Below, piece by piece: positions 1 to 6,411 of a stretch of 10,239 nucleotides of DNA. The translations under genes and the position numbers were made by a program. The notes beneath the pieces were generated by a model. That model did not search any database and was not told where the DNA came from. It worked only from the letters and a program-made list of their open reading frames with translations. The stretch's first letter is position 1, and each line of letters opens with the position of its first letter. Origin of the DNA: Actinomycetota bacterium (GTDB taxonomy: Bacteria > Actinomycetota > Actinomycetes > UBA12327); assembly GCA_003529305.1 (NCBI GenBank), contig DPWC01000044.1, forward strand, positions 1 to 10,239, in the 5' to 3' direction.

Positions 1-963
1 AAAAGTCCCTGAGGCCACCAGTGATGCTGGCCACCGATCAATGGGGAAACCGAGGAACCGCAGAGCGATCCACAGCGAGCCGAAGTCATAAGTTCGCTGC
101 GAGGACAGTCGATAGAACTCGCCCCAACCGGTGGGAAACAGCCACGCCACGGGCAGGTTCACCAGACTCCATGCACCCGCCGCTCCGGCAGCTGCGCGCC
201 AGGTGCCAGACCATTGCTTCGTGCGAAGCGCAACCACGATCAAGACGAGCAGAAGAAACCCCGGATACACCTTGGCCGCAGTGCCCAGACCGATGAGCAC
301 GCCGCTAATCCACGGCTGCTCGCGCGTCCACGCCAGCACCGCCAGAGCCAGTAGGGCTACCGGAAGCAAGTCCCAATTCAATGTGCCCACTAGGGCGATC
401 GACGGCGCCACGGCCAAAATCACGCTGTCCCACGGACGCCGTGGCGAGGTCGCGATGGTGGCCCACAGTGCCAACAAGAGCAGCGCAAACAACGCCACGG
501 AGGAGATAGCGTAGTAGCGCACTGTGCGATCCATCAGCGGACCTTGAGTGCCCACGACCACTGTGGGCGCCCACATCAACAGCCCCTGCAGAACGGGATA
601 CTCCACATAGGGCGTGCCGTCAGTTCGCGAGGCGTACGGAAAGTAGCCCTTGTCCAGCCCCCGTGTGGTGTACAGCTTTCCGATATCGGAGTAACACAGT
701 TTCACAAAAGCCGTGTTGTCCTCAAACCCCGATGCAGCACATGGGGCACGCATGACGATGCCAGCAGAAAAGACCAGCGCCGCTCCGATGATGCCCACCA
801 TGAAAGCCGCCGCGCGACCCCACGATCGTTGCGAACGAATACCTACCTCACCGCCGACACTCTCTGCGTGTGCAGCAACAAAGGGGTCGTCCTCAGTGGG
901 CGCGACGGAGATCGCCATGGGGGAAGCCACGCCACCATCGTGCCGGACTTCCCTCGCGTTCAT
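1..963 (-). CDS. GT87/DUF2029-type polytopic membrane glycosyltransferase, C-terminus cut by window edge
   Basis: This minus-strand reading frame is open for 321 codons from the ATG at 963 to the window edge, so the gene continues to the left. After a roughly 50-residue polar N-terminus it is strongly hydrophobic: TM1 at about 51-71, further membrane segments at about 125-142, 150-170, 180-211, 219-245 and 256-276. A first extracytoplasmic loop holds CYSDIGKLY (90-98), GLDKGYFPY (102-110) and EYPVL (121-125). Later come NWD (196-198), GLGTAAKVYP (225-234) and VNLP (268-271). This pattern is typical of actinobacterial GT87/DUF2029 GT-C enzymes, which take sugar from a polyprenyl-phosphate donor and act outside the membrane (for example on mannolipids or arabinan). 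By GT-C logic the acidic residues D93 or E121 could be catalytic. The acceptor cannot be told. The start is uncertain: an in-frame ATG at 918 is possible. It is divergent from the cupin gene, with a 49-base gap. Confidence 0.82.
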   Translation of the reverse strand, partial: MNAREVRHDGGVASPMAISVAPTEDDPFVAAHAESVGGEVGIRSQRSWGRAAAFMVGIIGAALVFSAGIVMRAPCAASGFEDNTAFVKLCYSDIGKLYTTRGLDKGYFPYASRTDGTPYVEYPVLQGLLMWAPTVVVGTQGPLMDRTVRYYAISSVALFALLLLALWATIATSPRRPWDSVILAVAPSIALVGTLNWDLLPVALLALAVLAWTREQPWISGVLIGLGTAAKVYPGFLLLVLIVVALRTKQWSGTWRAAAGAAGAWSLVNLPVAWLFPTGWGEFYRLSSQRTYDFGSLWIALRFLGFPIDRWPASLVASGTF

Positions 964-998
964 GGAGTGGCTCGCCTGAAAAGGGCTTGTTGCGTGCC

Positions 999-1004
999 TA
1001 TCCT
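999..1004 (+). promoter_or_regulatory. Candidate -10 element for leaderless cupin lipoprotein mRNA
   Basis: TATCCT fits the TAnnnT form of an actinobacterial -10 and ends 8 bases before the ATG at 1013, so transcription would begin at or next to the start codon. No Shine-Dalgarno sequence precedes the ATG. No convincing -35 box is visible, which is common at such promoters. The site lies in the short gap between two divergent genes. Confidence 0.3.
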
Positions 1005-1012
1005 CATCGGCT

Positions 1013-1486
1013 ATGCGACCCGTGCGAACTTCCATTGTGGGCAGTGCCCTATTGAGCGTCGCGGCCGCAGGCCTTGTTGTTGGTTGCGCTGGGCCAGCGT
1101 CCAAGTCGACCACGCCACTCGCATCGACTGCCCCAACTCCTGTGGTGACCACGCTGCTCACAAAGCAGGAGACCACAGTTCTCGATCAGCCAATCGTGTA
1201 CCCCACACAAAGACCGGCTCAGGTCACATCGTCCATCGTGACGCTCATACCAGGAGCACAAACCGGCTTCCATCGCCACGATGCCCCACTATTTGTTCAT
1301 GTGCTGTCCGGCACGGTGACAGTCGAATACCAAGATGGGCCGACTAAGACATATCCCGCTGGCAGTACTTTCATGGAAGCGCAAGGCACGTACCACAACG
1401 GCCGCAACCTCGGGCAAGTACCGGTTCGAATTCTCACGGCCAGTTTAGGAGCTGAGGGAGTGGCGAATACCGTCCCTCGTCCGTAG
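1013..1486 (+). CDS. Secreted cupin-domain lipoprotein
   Basis: The product has 157 residues. It begins with two arginines and a hydrophobic stretch ending in the lipobox LVVGC, so signal peptidase II would cut before Cys25 and leave the protein lipid-anchored on the outer face of the membrane. A Thr/Ser/Pro-rich spacer (about 26-50) leads into one small cupin barrel (about 70-148). Cupin motif 1 is recognisable as PGAQTGFHRH with H87 and H89, but the usual glutamate position is occupied by L93 and the nearby tyrosine by H96. Motif 2 reads YPAGSTF...YHNGRN with H128; E122 could be a substitute metal ligand. The fold probably binds a metal ion. Single-domain cupins span enzymes, sugar isomerases and binding proteins, so function is not assigned. 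The ATG at 1013 has no clear ribosome site, which fits a leaderless message. The 3' end converges on the flavoenzyme gene after 25 bases. Confidence 0.85.
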   Translation: MRPVRTSIVGSALLSVAAAGLVVGCAGPASKSTTPLASTAPTPVVTTLLTKQETTVLDQPIVYPTQRPAQVTSSIVTLIPGAQTGFHRHDAPLFVHVLSGTVTVEYQDGPTKTYPAGSTFMEAQGTYHNGRNLGQVPVRILTASLGAEGVANTVPRP

Positions 1487-1511
1487 AACTACCGCTGGGA
1501 AGTTGCCAAGG

Positions 1512-2582
1512 TTAAAGATGCAAACCGAACAGTTCTGCAGTCAGTTCCGCGCGTGACGGCGCACCCAACAGCAGCATCGCCATCGACAACTCCGTGCGAA
1601 GAATCTCCACACAATGCTGAACTCCGGCTGCACCATGAGATGCCAGTGCCCACACATAGGGGCGTCCGATCAACACCGCATCTGCGCCTAGGGCAAGTGC
1701 TCGCACTATGTCGGTGCCCCGGCGAATTCCGCCGTCGACGAGCACATGGGCGCGACCAGCAACAGCATGCACCACATGCGGGAGGACCTGCGCCGTCGGA
1801 ACCACAGTGTCAAGGTTGCGGGCGCCGTGATTGGACACCACAACAGCGGCAGCACCATGGTCAACCGCGCGCACCGCATCGTCGGGGTGAAGAACACCTT
1901 TGACCACGACCGGAACACCGGAAACCTCGCGCAACCAGTCAATGTCCTCCCAGCTCGCTAACGGATCAATCACCGGATTGAGAATGCGCTGATGAGCCTG
2001 CACTCCGTCGTCTGGCATCAGGTGTCGGTTGTTGCGACGGTCAGCATCACGAGCTGCGAGCACTGGCGAATCCACGGTGAGCACAACGGCCTCAGCGCCG
2101 GCTGCTACCGCGCTCTCCACTAATGCCCGAGTAACCCCCCGATCCGGATTCAGATAGGTCTGGAACCACCAGTGGCCTCGGCCATCCTCGTTGCCTTCGC
2201 GCGCGATCACACCGAGCTCATTCAGCGGAACGCTGCTCATCGTGCTTTGGATATAGGTGGCACCTGAGGCCAGGGCACCGCGCAGCGAACCGGCTTCTCC
2301 TTCCGGGTGGTAGGAGGACTGAAAGGCGGTCGGTGCCAACGCAATCGGGTGCGGCCAACGACGATTGAAGATGCTGACGGCGGTGTCAGCGTCATCTGCT
2401 GGCACCAGAACTCGTGGAACAAACTCGGGTCGTTGCCACGCCGCGATGTTCTCGCTCAACGAACGCTGATCGCCTGCACCGTTGGTCAGGTAGTCCCACA
2501 TCGCCGGCTCGGTGACTGCTTGCGCCAGTGGTTCGAAATCGCGGACCGCCAGAACGCCATCGTCTAAGGGATGGGAGGGCAC
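1512..2582 (-). CDS. FMN-dependent 2-hydroxy-acid oxidase/dehydrogenase (glycolate/lactate/mandelate oxidase family)
   Basis: A 356-residue TIM-barrel flavoenzyme that oxidises an L-2-hydroxy acid to the 2-oxo acid. Numbered from the GTG at 2582, the catalytic and FMN-binding residues of the family are all present: Y31 in the YLTNGAGD segment, Y143 in FQTYL, D171 and R178 in TVDSPVLAAR, K228 in VVVKG, and H252 and R255 in SNHGAR. The phosphate-binding DGGIRRG and GADAVLIGRP segments follow. SNHGARNLD differs slightly from the common SNHGGRQLD. The frame stays open to an ATG at 2723, but that start would overlap the divergent gene by 78 bases and add residues not found in relatives. The GTG at 2582 puts the start about 15 residues before the first conserved segment and gives the usual family length. 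GTG at 2636 is another option. Substrate (lactate, glycolate, mandelate or other) cannot be decided; the long insertion of lactate 2-monooxygenase is not evident. Confidence 0.9.
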   Translation of the reverse strand: MPSHPLDDGVLAVRDFEPLAQAVTEPAMWDYLTNGAGDQRSLSENIAAWQRPEFVPRVLVPADDADTAVSIFNRRWPHPIALAPTAFQSSYHPEGEAGSLRGALASGATYIQSTMSSVPLNELGVIAREGNEDGRGHWWFQTYLNPDRGVTRALVESAVAAGAEAVVLTVDSPVLAARDADRRNNRHLMPDDGVQAHQRILNPVIDPLASWEDIDWLREVSGVPVVVKGVLHPDDAVRAVDHGAAAVVVSNHGARNLDTVVPTAQVLPHVVHAVAGRAHVLVDGGIRRGTDIVRALALGADAVLIGRPYVWALASHGAAGVQHCVEILRTELSMAMLLLGAPSRAELTAELFGLHL

Positions 2583-2589
2583 AAGGGTC

Positions 2590-2595
2590 AGGCTA
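2590..2595 (-). promoter_or_regulatory. Candidate -10 element for the 2-hydroxy-acid oxidase gene
   Basis: Read on the minus strand this is TAGCCT, a TAnnnT hexamer lying 7 bases before the proposed GTG start at 2582. No Shine-Dalgarno sequence is present, so a leaderless message is plausible. No clear -35 box is seen. The hexamer supports the GTG at 2582 over the longer start, but the match is short and could be chance. Confidence 0.28.
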
Positions 2596-2597
2596 CC

Positions 2598-2619
2598 GAG
2601 GTGCGCAATGCCACACCTC
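2598..2619. promoter_or_regulatory. Inverted repeat, possible operator between divergent genes
   Basis: GAGGTG at 2598-2603 and its perfect complement CACCTC at 2614-2619 form a dyad with 6-base arms and a 10-base centre. It lies between the proposed start of the flavoenzyme (2582, minus) and that of the pseudo-ABC protein (2646, plus), just upstream of the candidate -10 at 2590-2595. The spacing, two half-sites about 16 bases apart, suits a dimeric regulator. No regulator gene is next to it. If the flavoenzyme really starts at 2636 the repeat is coding and the idea fails. Confidence 0.3.
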
Positions 2620-2645
2620 TCGCGCCATAGGTCCACAATGACCGG

Positions 2646-4928
2646 GTGAATCGTGAGCGAGAAGCCCTCCTTCAACGGCGTACCGGCCGGTACTTCCCTG
2701 TCGTGTCCTGGGTGCTGCCACACACCCGAGGAGCTCGCCTCGCCCTCACGATCGCCATCATCGGATCACTCGGTGTGCTCTTCAGTCAGGCTTTCCTTCC
2801 GCTGACCGTCGAACACCTCCTCAAAGAAGGCAAGTGGGACGCTCGGCTCGCTGTGGAATTAGTGCTGCTCGCGTTACTCCAACTCTTCGCGAGTCTGCTG
2901 TCGCATCGAGCGGGTCACCATGTCGCCAATGAAGCAGGTACATCACTTCGGCGGGCCGTCTTCCGTAAGCTCCTTCGCACGCCCTTCCTGAAACAACAAG
3001 GACTAGCTCGGGCCTCTATTGTCAGTCGCCACACTGCAGATGTCGATCGTGTCTGCGATGCCTTCGAGGCCACGCTGATTGAGGGCATCCCGGCAGTGAT
3101 TCGCATTGTGCAAAGCCTGATTATCTTGTCCTTCCTTGAATGGCGAACTGGCCTGGCCATGACCGTGGCATCCATCGTCTTTCTTATTGTTCGCACAGGA
3201 ATTGGTCGATCTCTGCTGACCATCGACCGCCAGCGTTTGGACGCCAGCAGCACGGTCGGCGAACTTGTCGACGAGACAATCACATCGTCGCCGTCCATTG
3301 CGGGAAGCCATCTAGCCAACTGGCAAGGGCAGCGGTTCTCGAACGCTGTGGGCACGCTTCGTCAACTCACCGACCGCCAAGGCGCCAAAATCGCGCAACT
3401 CGTTGCGGGCGCCAATGCAGCGGGGCTCGTTGGGCTCGTTGTGGTGGTCTCCGGAGCATTGATTCGCGGTGGCGAGAATCTGGCGGCCGTGGCCGCCTCG
3501 CTTCTGTATGTCGAAGGAGTAGTTAAGGGGCTGGAAACACTTCCTAGCTGGATTCGCGGAGTTCAACAGGGTGTGGTGTCCCAAATTCGCATCGACACAA
3601 TTCTTCAATCCCCCGAGCGGCTGACACCATCACCAACGACATCGTCCTCAGCAGGCCTGTCGCTTGTTGACCTGGCTGCTCAGTTCGATTCCGGTGAGAC
3701 AGTTCGAAATATCAACCTTGTGCTTCCCCAAGTGCCGGTCATCGGTCTTGTCTGCACCACGCGAGTAGATCCGGACTATCTGTGTGCGTTGCTCAGCGGT
3801 GACGCCAATCCCACCGCTGGTGCGATTGCTTTGGACGGGCACGATGTTCGCCACGACAGCGTCAAGGAGCGGATCTGGTCTGTTCCTGCCAACTCATCCT
3901 CATTCAATGACTCCATCGGCGAGATCTTTCGAGGTATCCATCCGGTCATCTCTGACTCAGAGATCCTGTCTGCTCTTAGCCGATTCGGTCTGGCCCATCT
4001 TCCTCAATTGACCACCGGACTCGACATGCCTCTTGGTCCTGGCGGCGAGCAACTCACACGCAATGAGCGACAACGGCTTGCACTTGCCGTGGTCCTGTTG
4101 GCCCGGCCGGAATACATCACCGTTGGACCAATCTTGGCCTTGGCTGATGCGGATACCGGACTGCCACTCCTCCAGTTGTTGAAGGAATCCGTGACTAGTA
4201 CCGCCATCGTCAGCATCAACACCGCGGAACTTGCGGAGGCCACTGATGCGGTGCTGTTCATTGACACCGACGGCGTCCACCTGACCACGCACCGAGAACT
4301 ACTCATGACATCGGCCAACTATGCGCATCATTGGGCGCAGCGACTAGCCACCGATGAGGTTGATCTCAGCGTCCTCGGTATCCCTGACGGAGATGAACGC
4401 ACTCTTTTGACGCGCCTTGTTACTGAAAGCTACTCCCCCGGTGAGGTCATCTACCGTCAAGGCGATCCGGCGGATCGCATCGTGTTCACCATCGCCGGTC
4501 GAGTGGAGATCGTTGGCACGAACGCCCAAGGGGATGAGCGGCGCCTCGCCGTACTCGGACCGGGGAATCACTGCGGAGATCTTCGCCTCTCACCAGGGGA
4601 GCAACGAGCGGAAACCGTGCGCGCCCTTGACGATGTAGTGGTGCGCAGTCTCAGTAGAGAAGCAATTTCCGCTGGGATGACCGGGCTCCTCGATCGCACA
4701 ACAGCCGAACGGCAAGTGGTCGCCACGCTGCTGCGGCACGGCCCTACTGCCCTCAGTGATCTGGCCCCCTTGATGCCTGCCCTCACCGACGACCAGATCA
4801 CCCAGGCACTGGCCCTGCTTGAAAGAGACGGCGCTGTCACGCAGGACAGCGGCAAACTCCGCGCCGTACAGAAGCGGCGCAGTCGCACCGGCGCTGCCGA
4901 TCTTCTTGACCGACTCACCGATCTTTAA
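2646..4928 (+). CDS. ABC-exporter-like membrane protein with dead nucleotide-binding domain, cNMP-binding domain and winged-helix-like tail
   Basis: The product has 760 residues. Residues 30-310 look like a type-I ABC exporter membrane domain, with hydrophobic helices near 33-53, 67-85, 143-163, 168-184, 248-272 and 277-293. Residues 338-545 follow an ABC ATPase fold (LSLVDLAAQF, GDANPTAGAIALDGHDVR, RQRLALAVVLLARP) but the catalytic motifs are gone. The Walker A region at 367-378 has P376, D377 and Y378 where Lys-Ser-Thr belong. The Q-loop glutamine is A415, LSGGQ is LTRNE (470-474), Walker B Asp-Glu is G494-P495, and the switch histidine is N525. Only the D-loop aspartate D501 remains. Residues about 585-675 form a Crp/PKA-type cyclic-nucleotide-binding domain with YSPGEVIYRQGD and a phosphate-binding cassette GDL...RAETV (D645 for the usual Glu, R654 kept). 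Residues about 685-745 resemble a winged helix. It is unlikely to pump; I infer a cyclic-nucleotide-responsive membrane regulator. The GTG start lacks a Shine-Dalgarno; GTG at 2703 is an alternative. Confidence 0.85.
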   Translation: MNREREALLQRRTGRYFPVVSWVLPHTRGARLALTIAIIGSLGVLFSQAFLPLTVEHLLKEGKWDARLAVELVLLALLQLFASLLSHRAGHHVANEAGTSLRRAVFRKLLRTPFLKQQGLARASIVSRHTADVDRVCDAFEATLIEGIPAVIRIVQSLIILSFLEWRTGLAMTVASIVFLIVRTGIGRSLLTIDRQRLDASSTVGELVDETITSSPSIAGSHLANWQGQRFSNAVGTLRQLTDRQGAKIAQLVAGANAAGLVGLVVVVSGALIRGGENLAAVAASLLYVEGVVKGLETLPSWIRGVQQGVVSQIRIDTILQSPERLTPSPTTSSSAGLSLVDLAAQFDSGETVRNINLVLPQVPVIGLVCTTRVDPDYLCALLSGDANPTAGAIALDGHDVRHDSVKERIWSVPANSSSFNDSIGEIFRGIHPVISDSEILSALSRFGLAHLPQLTTGLDMPLGPGGEQLTRNERQRLALAVVLLARPEYITVGPILALADADTGLPLLQLLKESVTSTAIVSINTAELAEATDAVLFIDTDGVHLTTHRELLMTSANYAHHWAQRLATDEVDLSVLGIPDGDERTLLTRLVTESYSPGEVIYRQGDPADRIVFTIAGRVEIVGTNAQGDERRLAVLGPGNHCGDLRLSPGEQRAETVRALDDVVVRSLSREAISAGMTGLLDRTTAERQVVATLLRHGPTALSDLAPLMPALTDDQITQALALLERDGAVTQDSGKLRAVQKRRSRTGAADLLDRLTDL

Positions 4929-4941
4929 CATCGCGGGCCTC

Positions 4942-4947
4942 TACGAT
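4942..4947 (+). promoter_or_regulatory. Candidate -10 element for the Cache-HAMP gene (leaderless)
   Basis: TACGAT lies in the 25-base gap after the pseudo-ABC gene and ends 6 bases before the ATG at 4954. It fits TAnnnT and would start transcription at or beside the ATG. There is no Shine-Dalgarno sequence before this ATG, so a private leaderless promoter explains its translation better than simple read-through from the upstream gene. The same hexamer occurs at 7370-7375 before fhaA. No good -35 box is seen. Confidence 0.38.
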
Positions 4948-4953
4948 CCGCCT

Positions 4954-6411
4954 ATGACTGGCACCGAACCGGCCGCCGACGCCACAGATTCGGCCCCGGT
5001 GGTACAGCGATCCCGGTGGTCGCGCCTCTCCTATCGCATCGCCCTGCTCATCGCCGTCTTGTTGGCAGGATCGGCCATTGCCACCACGCTGTTTTCTGTT
5101 CGCTCCATTCAAAGGGAAACGCTTCAGCAGTCCAGCCAGTCGGTAAACAATGTTCATCGTGGGGTCACTGCCCTGATTGACACCGAAGCTCGCAACACTG
5201 CGCAGTACGCCACCAGCGCGTTGGCCACCCGCAAGAAGTCACTTCAAGATCAAAGTGCTTCAGCAACGGTGGCACTGGACACGCTTCGCGCGGCCGTAGC
5301 CGCCGGGCAGATTTCGCTGAGTGATGCGCAGGCGCAAGCCCTACAAATGCTCAAGACGATTCGATTCGGCGAAAACACCTATTTCTTCACCTACAACCGG
5401 GCGCTGACGGCGATTTCCCACCCCGATCCTCGGTATCAAGGAAAGAACCTGCGCGACCTGCGCGACCCCGACGGCAAGTACATCCTGCGCGATATGCAAA
5501 AGCTGACAGATGCCAAAGGCAGCGGCTTCTACGAATACCGCTTCACCAAACTCGGCAAGCCCACTCCACAACCCAAGGTGGCCTATGTCTTCAACTACCG
5601 CCCATGGGACTGGCTGATCGGCACCGGGGTCTATATCGATGACATCAAGGCCGAAGCAGACAAGCAGTTCGCGCAAAGCAAGAAGGAGTTGGCGAACTCC
5701 TTCGCCGATGTCAAGTTCGCCGGAGGTGGTGTCTTCTTCGTTCTTAACGACAATGGTTCGGTAGCCGTCGTTCCCACGGGCTCCAGGCTGAGTTCTCTGG
5801 CCAAGACCGCTGAAGGCCGAGAGACCATCGCCACCATTGAGCAGAATGCGCCAACGACTGACGGTCCTATCAACGAGGTGACAACTGATGTCACCTTGGC
5901 CAATGGCACGAAGCAGGCCTATGTCCTCAACATCTCTCGGTACATACCCAATAAGTGGATCTTGGTCTCCGCTGTTCCTCTGAGCAGTTTGGAAGCACCG
6001 GGTCGGCGCCTTGCCTGGCAGCAACTGTTCATCAACCTCATCGTGCTACTCATCGGTTTGGCCTGCGGACTCCTGATCAGTCGCCGCATCGTGCGACCGG
6101 TGGAAAGTGTCACCAAGGCCGCCGGTGATCTTGCCGATGGAAGTTTTGATCCAGCCAGCTTGGAGAAAGCAGCTAGTCGCACCGACGAGGTCGGTGAACT
6201 GGCTCGCACCTTCCAACGCATGGGTCGAGAAATCGTTGAGCGAGAACGGCGGTTGCGCGAACAAGTCGCCAAACTCACCGTGGTCATTGATCGAAAGAAG
6301 GTTGAACGCGACGTCGGTGAGATCACCGAGACCGACTTCTTCCAAGACCTCCAGGCCCGCGCCGCCGAATTACGGCAGCGAGATCAGGGCAAACAGGGGT
6401 CCGACGACTAG
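4954..6411 (+). CDS. Cache-Cache-HAMP membrane sensor lacking an output domain
   Basis: The product has 485 residues. After a cytoplasmic N-terminus comes TM1 (about 28-47). Then a large extracytoplasmic region: a Cache type-2 domain (about 65-235) marked by FGENTYFFTYN (138-148), ISHPDPRYQGKNL (154-166), GSGFYEYRF (189-197), PWDWLIGTGVYIDDI (217-231), and a second Cache-like domain (about 250-345) with GGGVFFVLNDNGSVA and NKWILVSAVP. TM2 (about 356-375) leads to a HAMP domain (376-428, with RRIVRPV and DEVGELARTFQRM), a charged coiled coil (425-455) and a tail containing EITETDFFQDLQARAAELR (456-474). No kinase, cyclase, GGDEF or chemoreceptor signalling domain follows. Such Cache domains bind small organic acids or similar ligands. 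With no effector, the signal probably passes through the tail to a partner. The ATG at 4954 gives a normal N-terminus; a longer frame back into the upstream gene is not needed. The stop overlaps the convergent ATPase gene. Confidence 0.88.
   Translation: MTGTEPAADATDSAPVVQRSRWSRLSYRIALLIAVLLAGSAIATTLFSVRSIQRETLQQSSQSVNNVHRGVTALIDTEARNTAQYATSALATRKKSLQDQSASATVALDTLRAAVAAGQISLSDAQAQALQMLKTIRFGENTYFFTYNRALTAISHPDPRYQGKNLRDLRDPDGKYILRDMQKLTDAKGSGFYEYRFTKLGKPTPQPKVAYVFNYRPWDWLIGTGVYIDDIKAEADKQFAQSKKELANSFADVKFAGGGVFFVLNDNGSVAVVPTGSRLSSLAKTAEGRETIATIEQNAPTTDGPINEVTTDVTLANGTKQAYVLNISRYIPNKWILVSAVPLSSLEAPGRRLAWQQLFINLIVLLIGLACGLLISRRIVRPVESVTKAAGDLADGSFDPASLEKAASRTDEVGELARTFQRMGREIVERERRLREQVAKLTVVIDRKKVERDVGEITETDFFQDLQARAAELRQRDQGKQGSDD

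Noticed and set aside
544..1347. A 267-codon plus-strand open frame with ATG.
   Set aside because: It is rich in Arg, His, Cys and Ser, shows no domain, and overlaps both the GT87 gene on the other strand and the cupin gene, both of which have clear family motifs.
1487..1511. Bidirectional terminator between the convergent cupin and flavoenzyme genes.
   Set aside because: Only a four-base-pair AACT/AGTT pairing is present and there is no T run, so a terminator cannot be supported.
2583..2723. Upstream extension of the 2-hydroxy-acid oxidase to the ATG at 2723.
   Set aside because: It would overlap the divergent pseudo-ABC gene by 78 bases and adds 47 residues with no match to the family N-terminus.
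2646..4928. Reading the pseudo-ABC protein as a decaying pseudogene.
   Set aside because: The frame is uninterrupted for 760 codons, structural segments are kept, and the cNMP-binding cassette is intact, so the motif losses look like specialisation rather than decay.
4819..4953. Upstream extension of the Cache-HAMP gene to an ATG inside the pseudo-ABC gene.
   Set aside because: The extra 45 residues are an out-of-frame reading of the winged-helix region; the ATG at 4954 gives a normal short cytoplasmic N-terminus before TM1 and has a -10-like hexamer.
5341..6024. A 227-codon minus-strand open frame inside the Cache-HAMP gene.
   Set aside because: It is a shadow of a strongly recognisable gene on the plus strand and carries no domain signature of its own.
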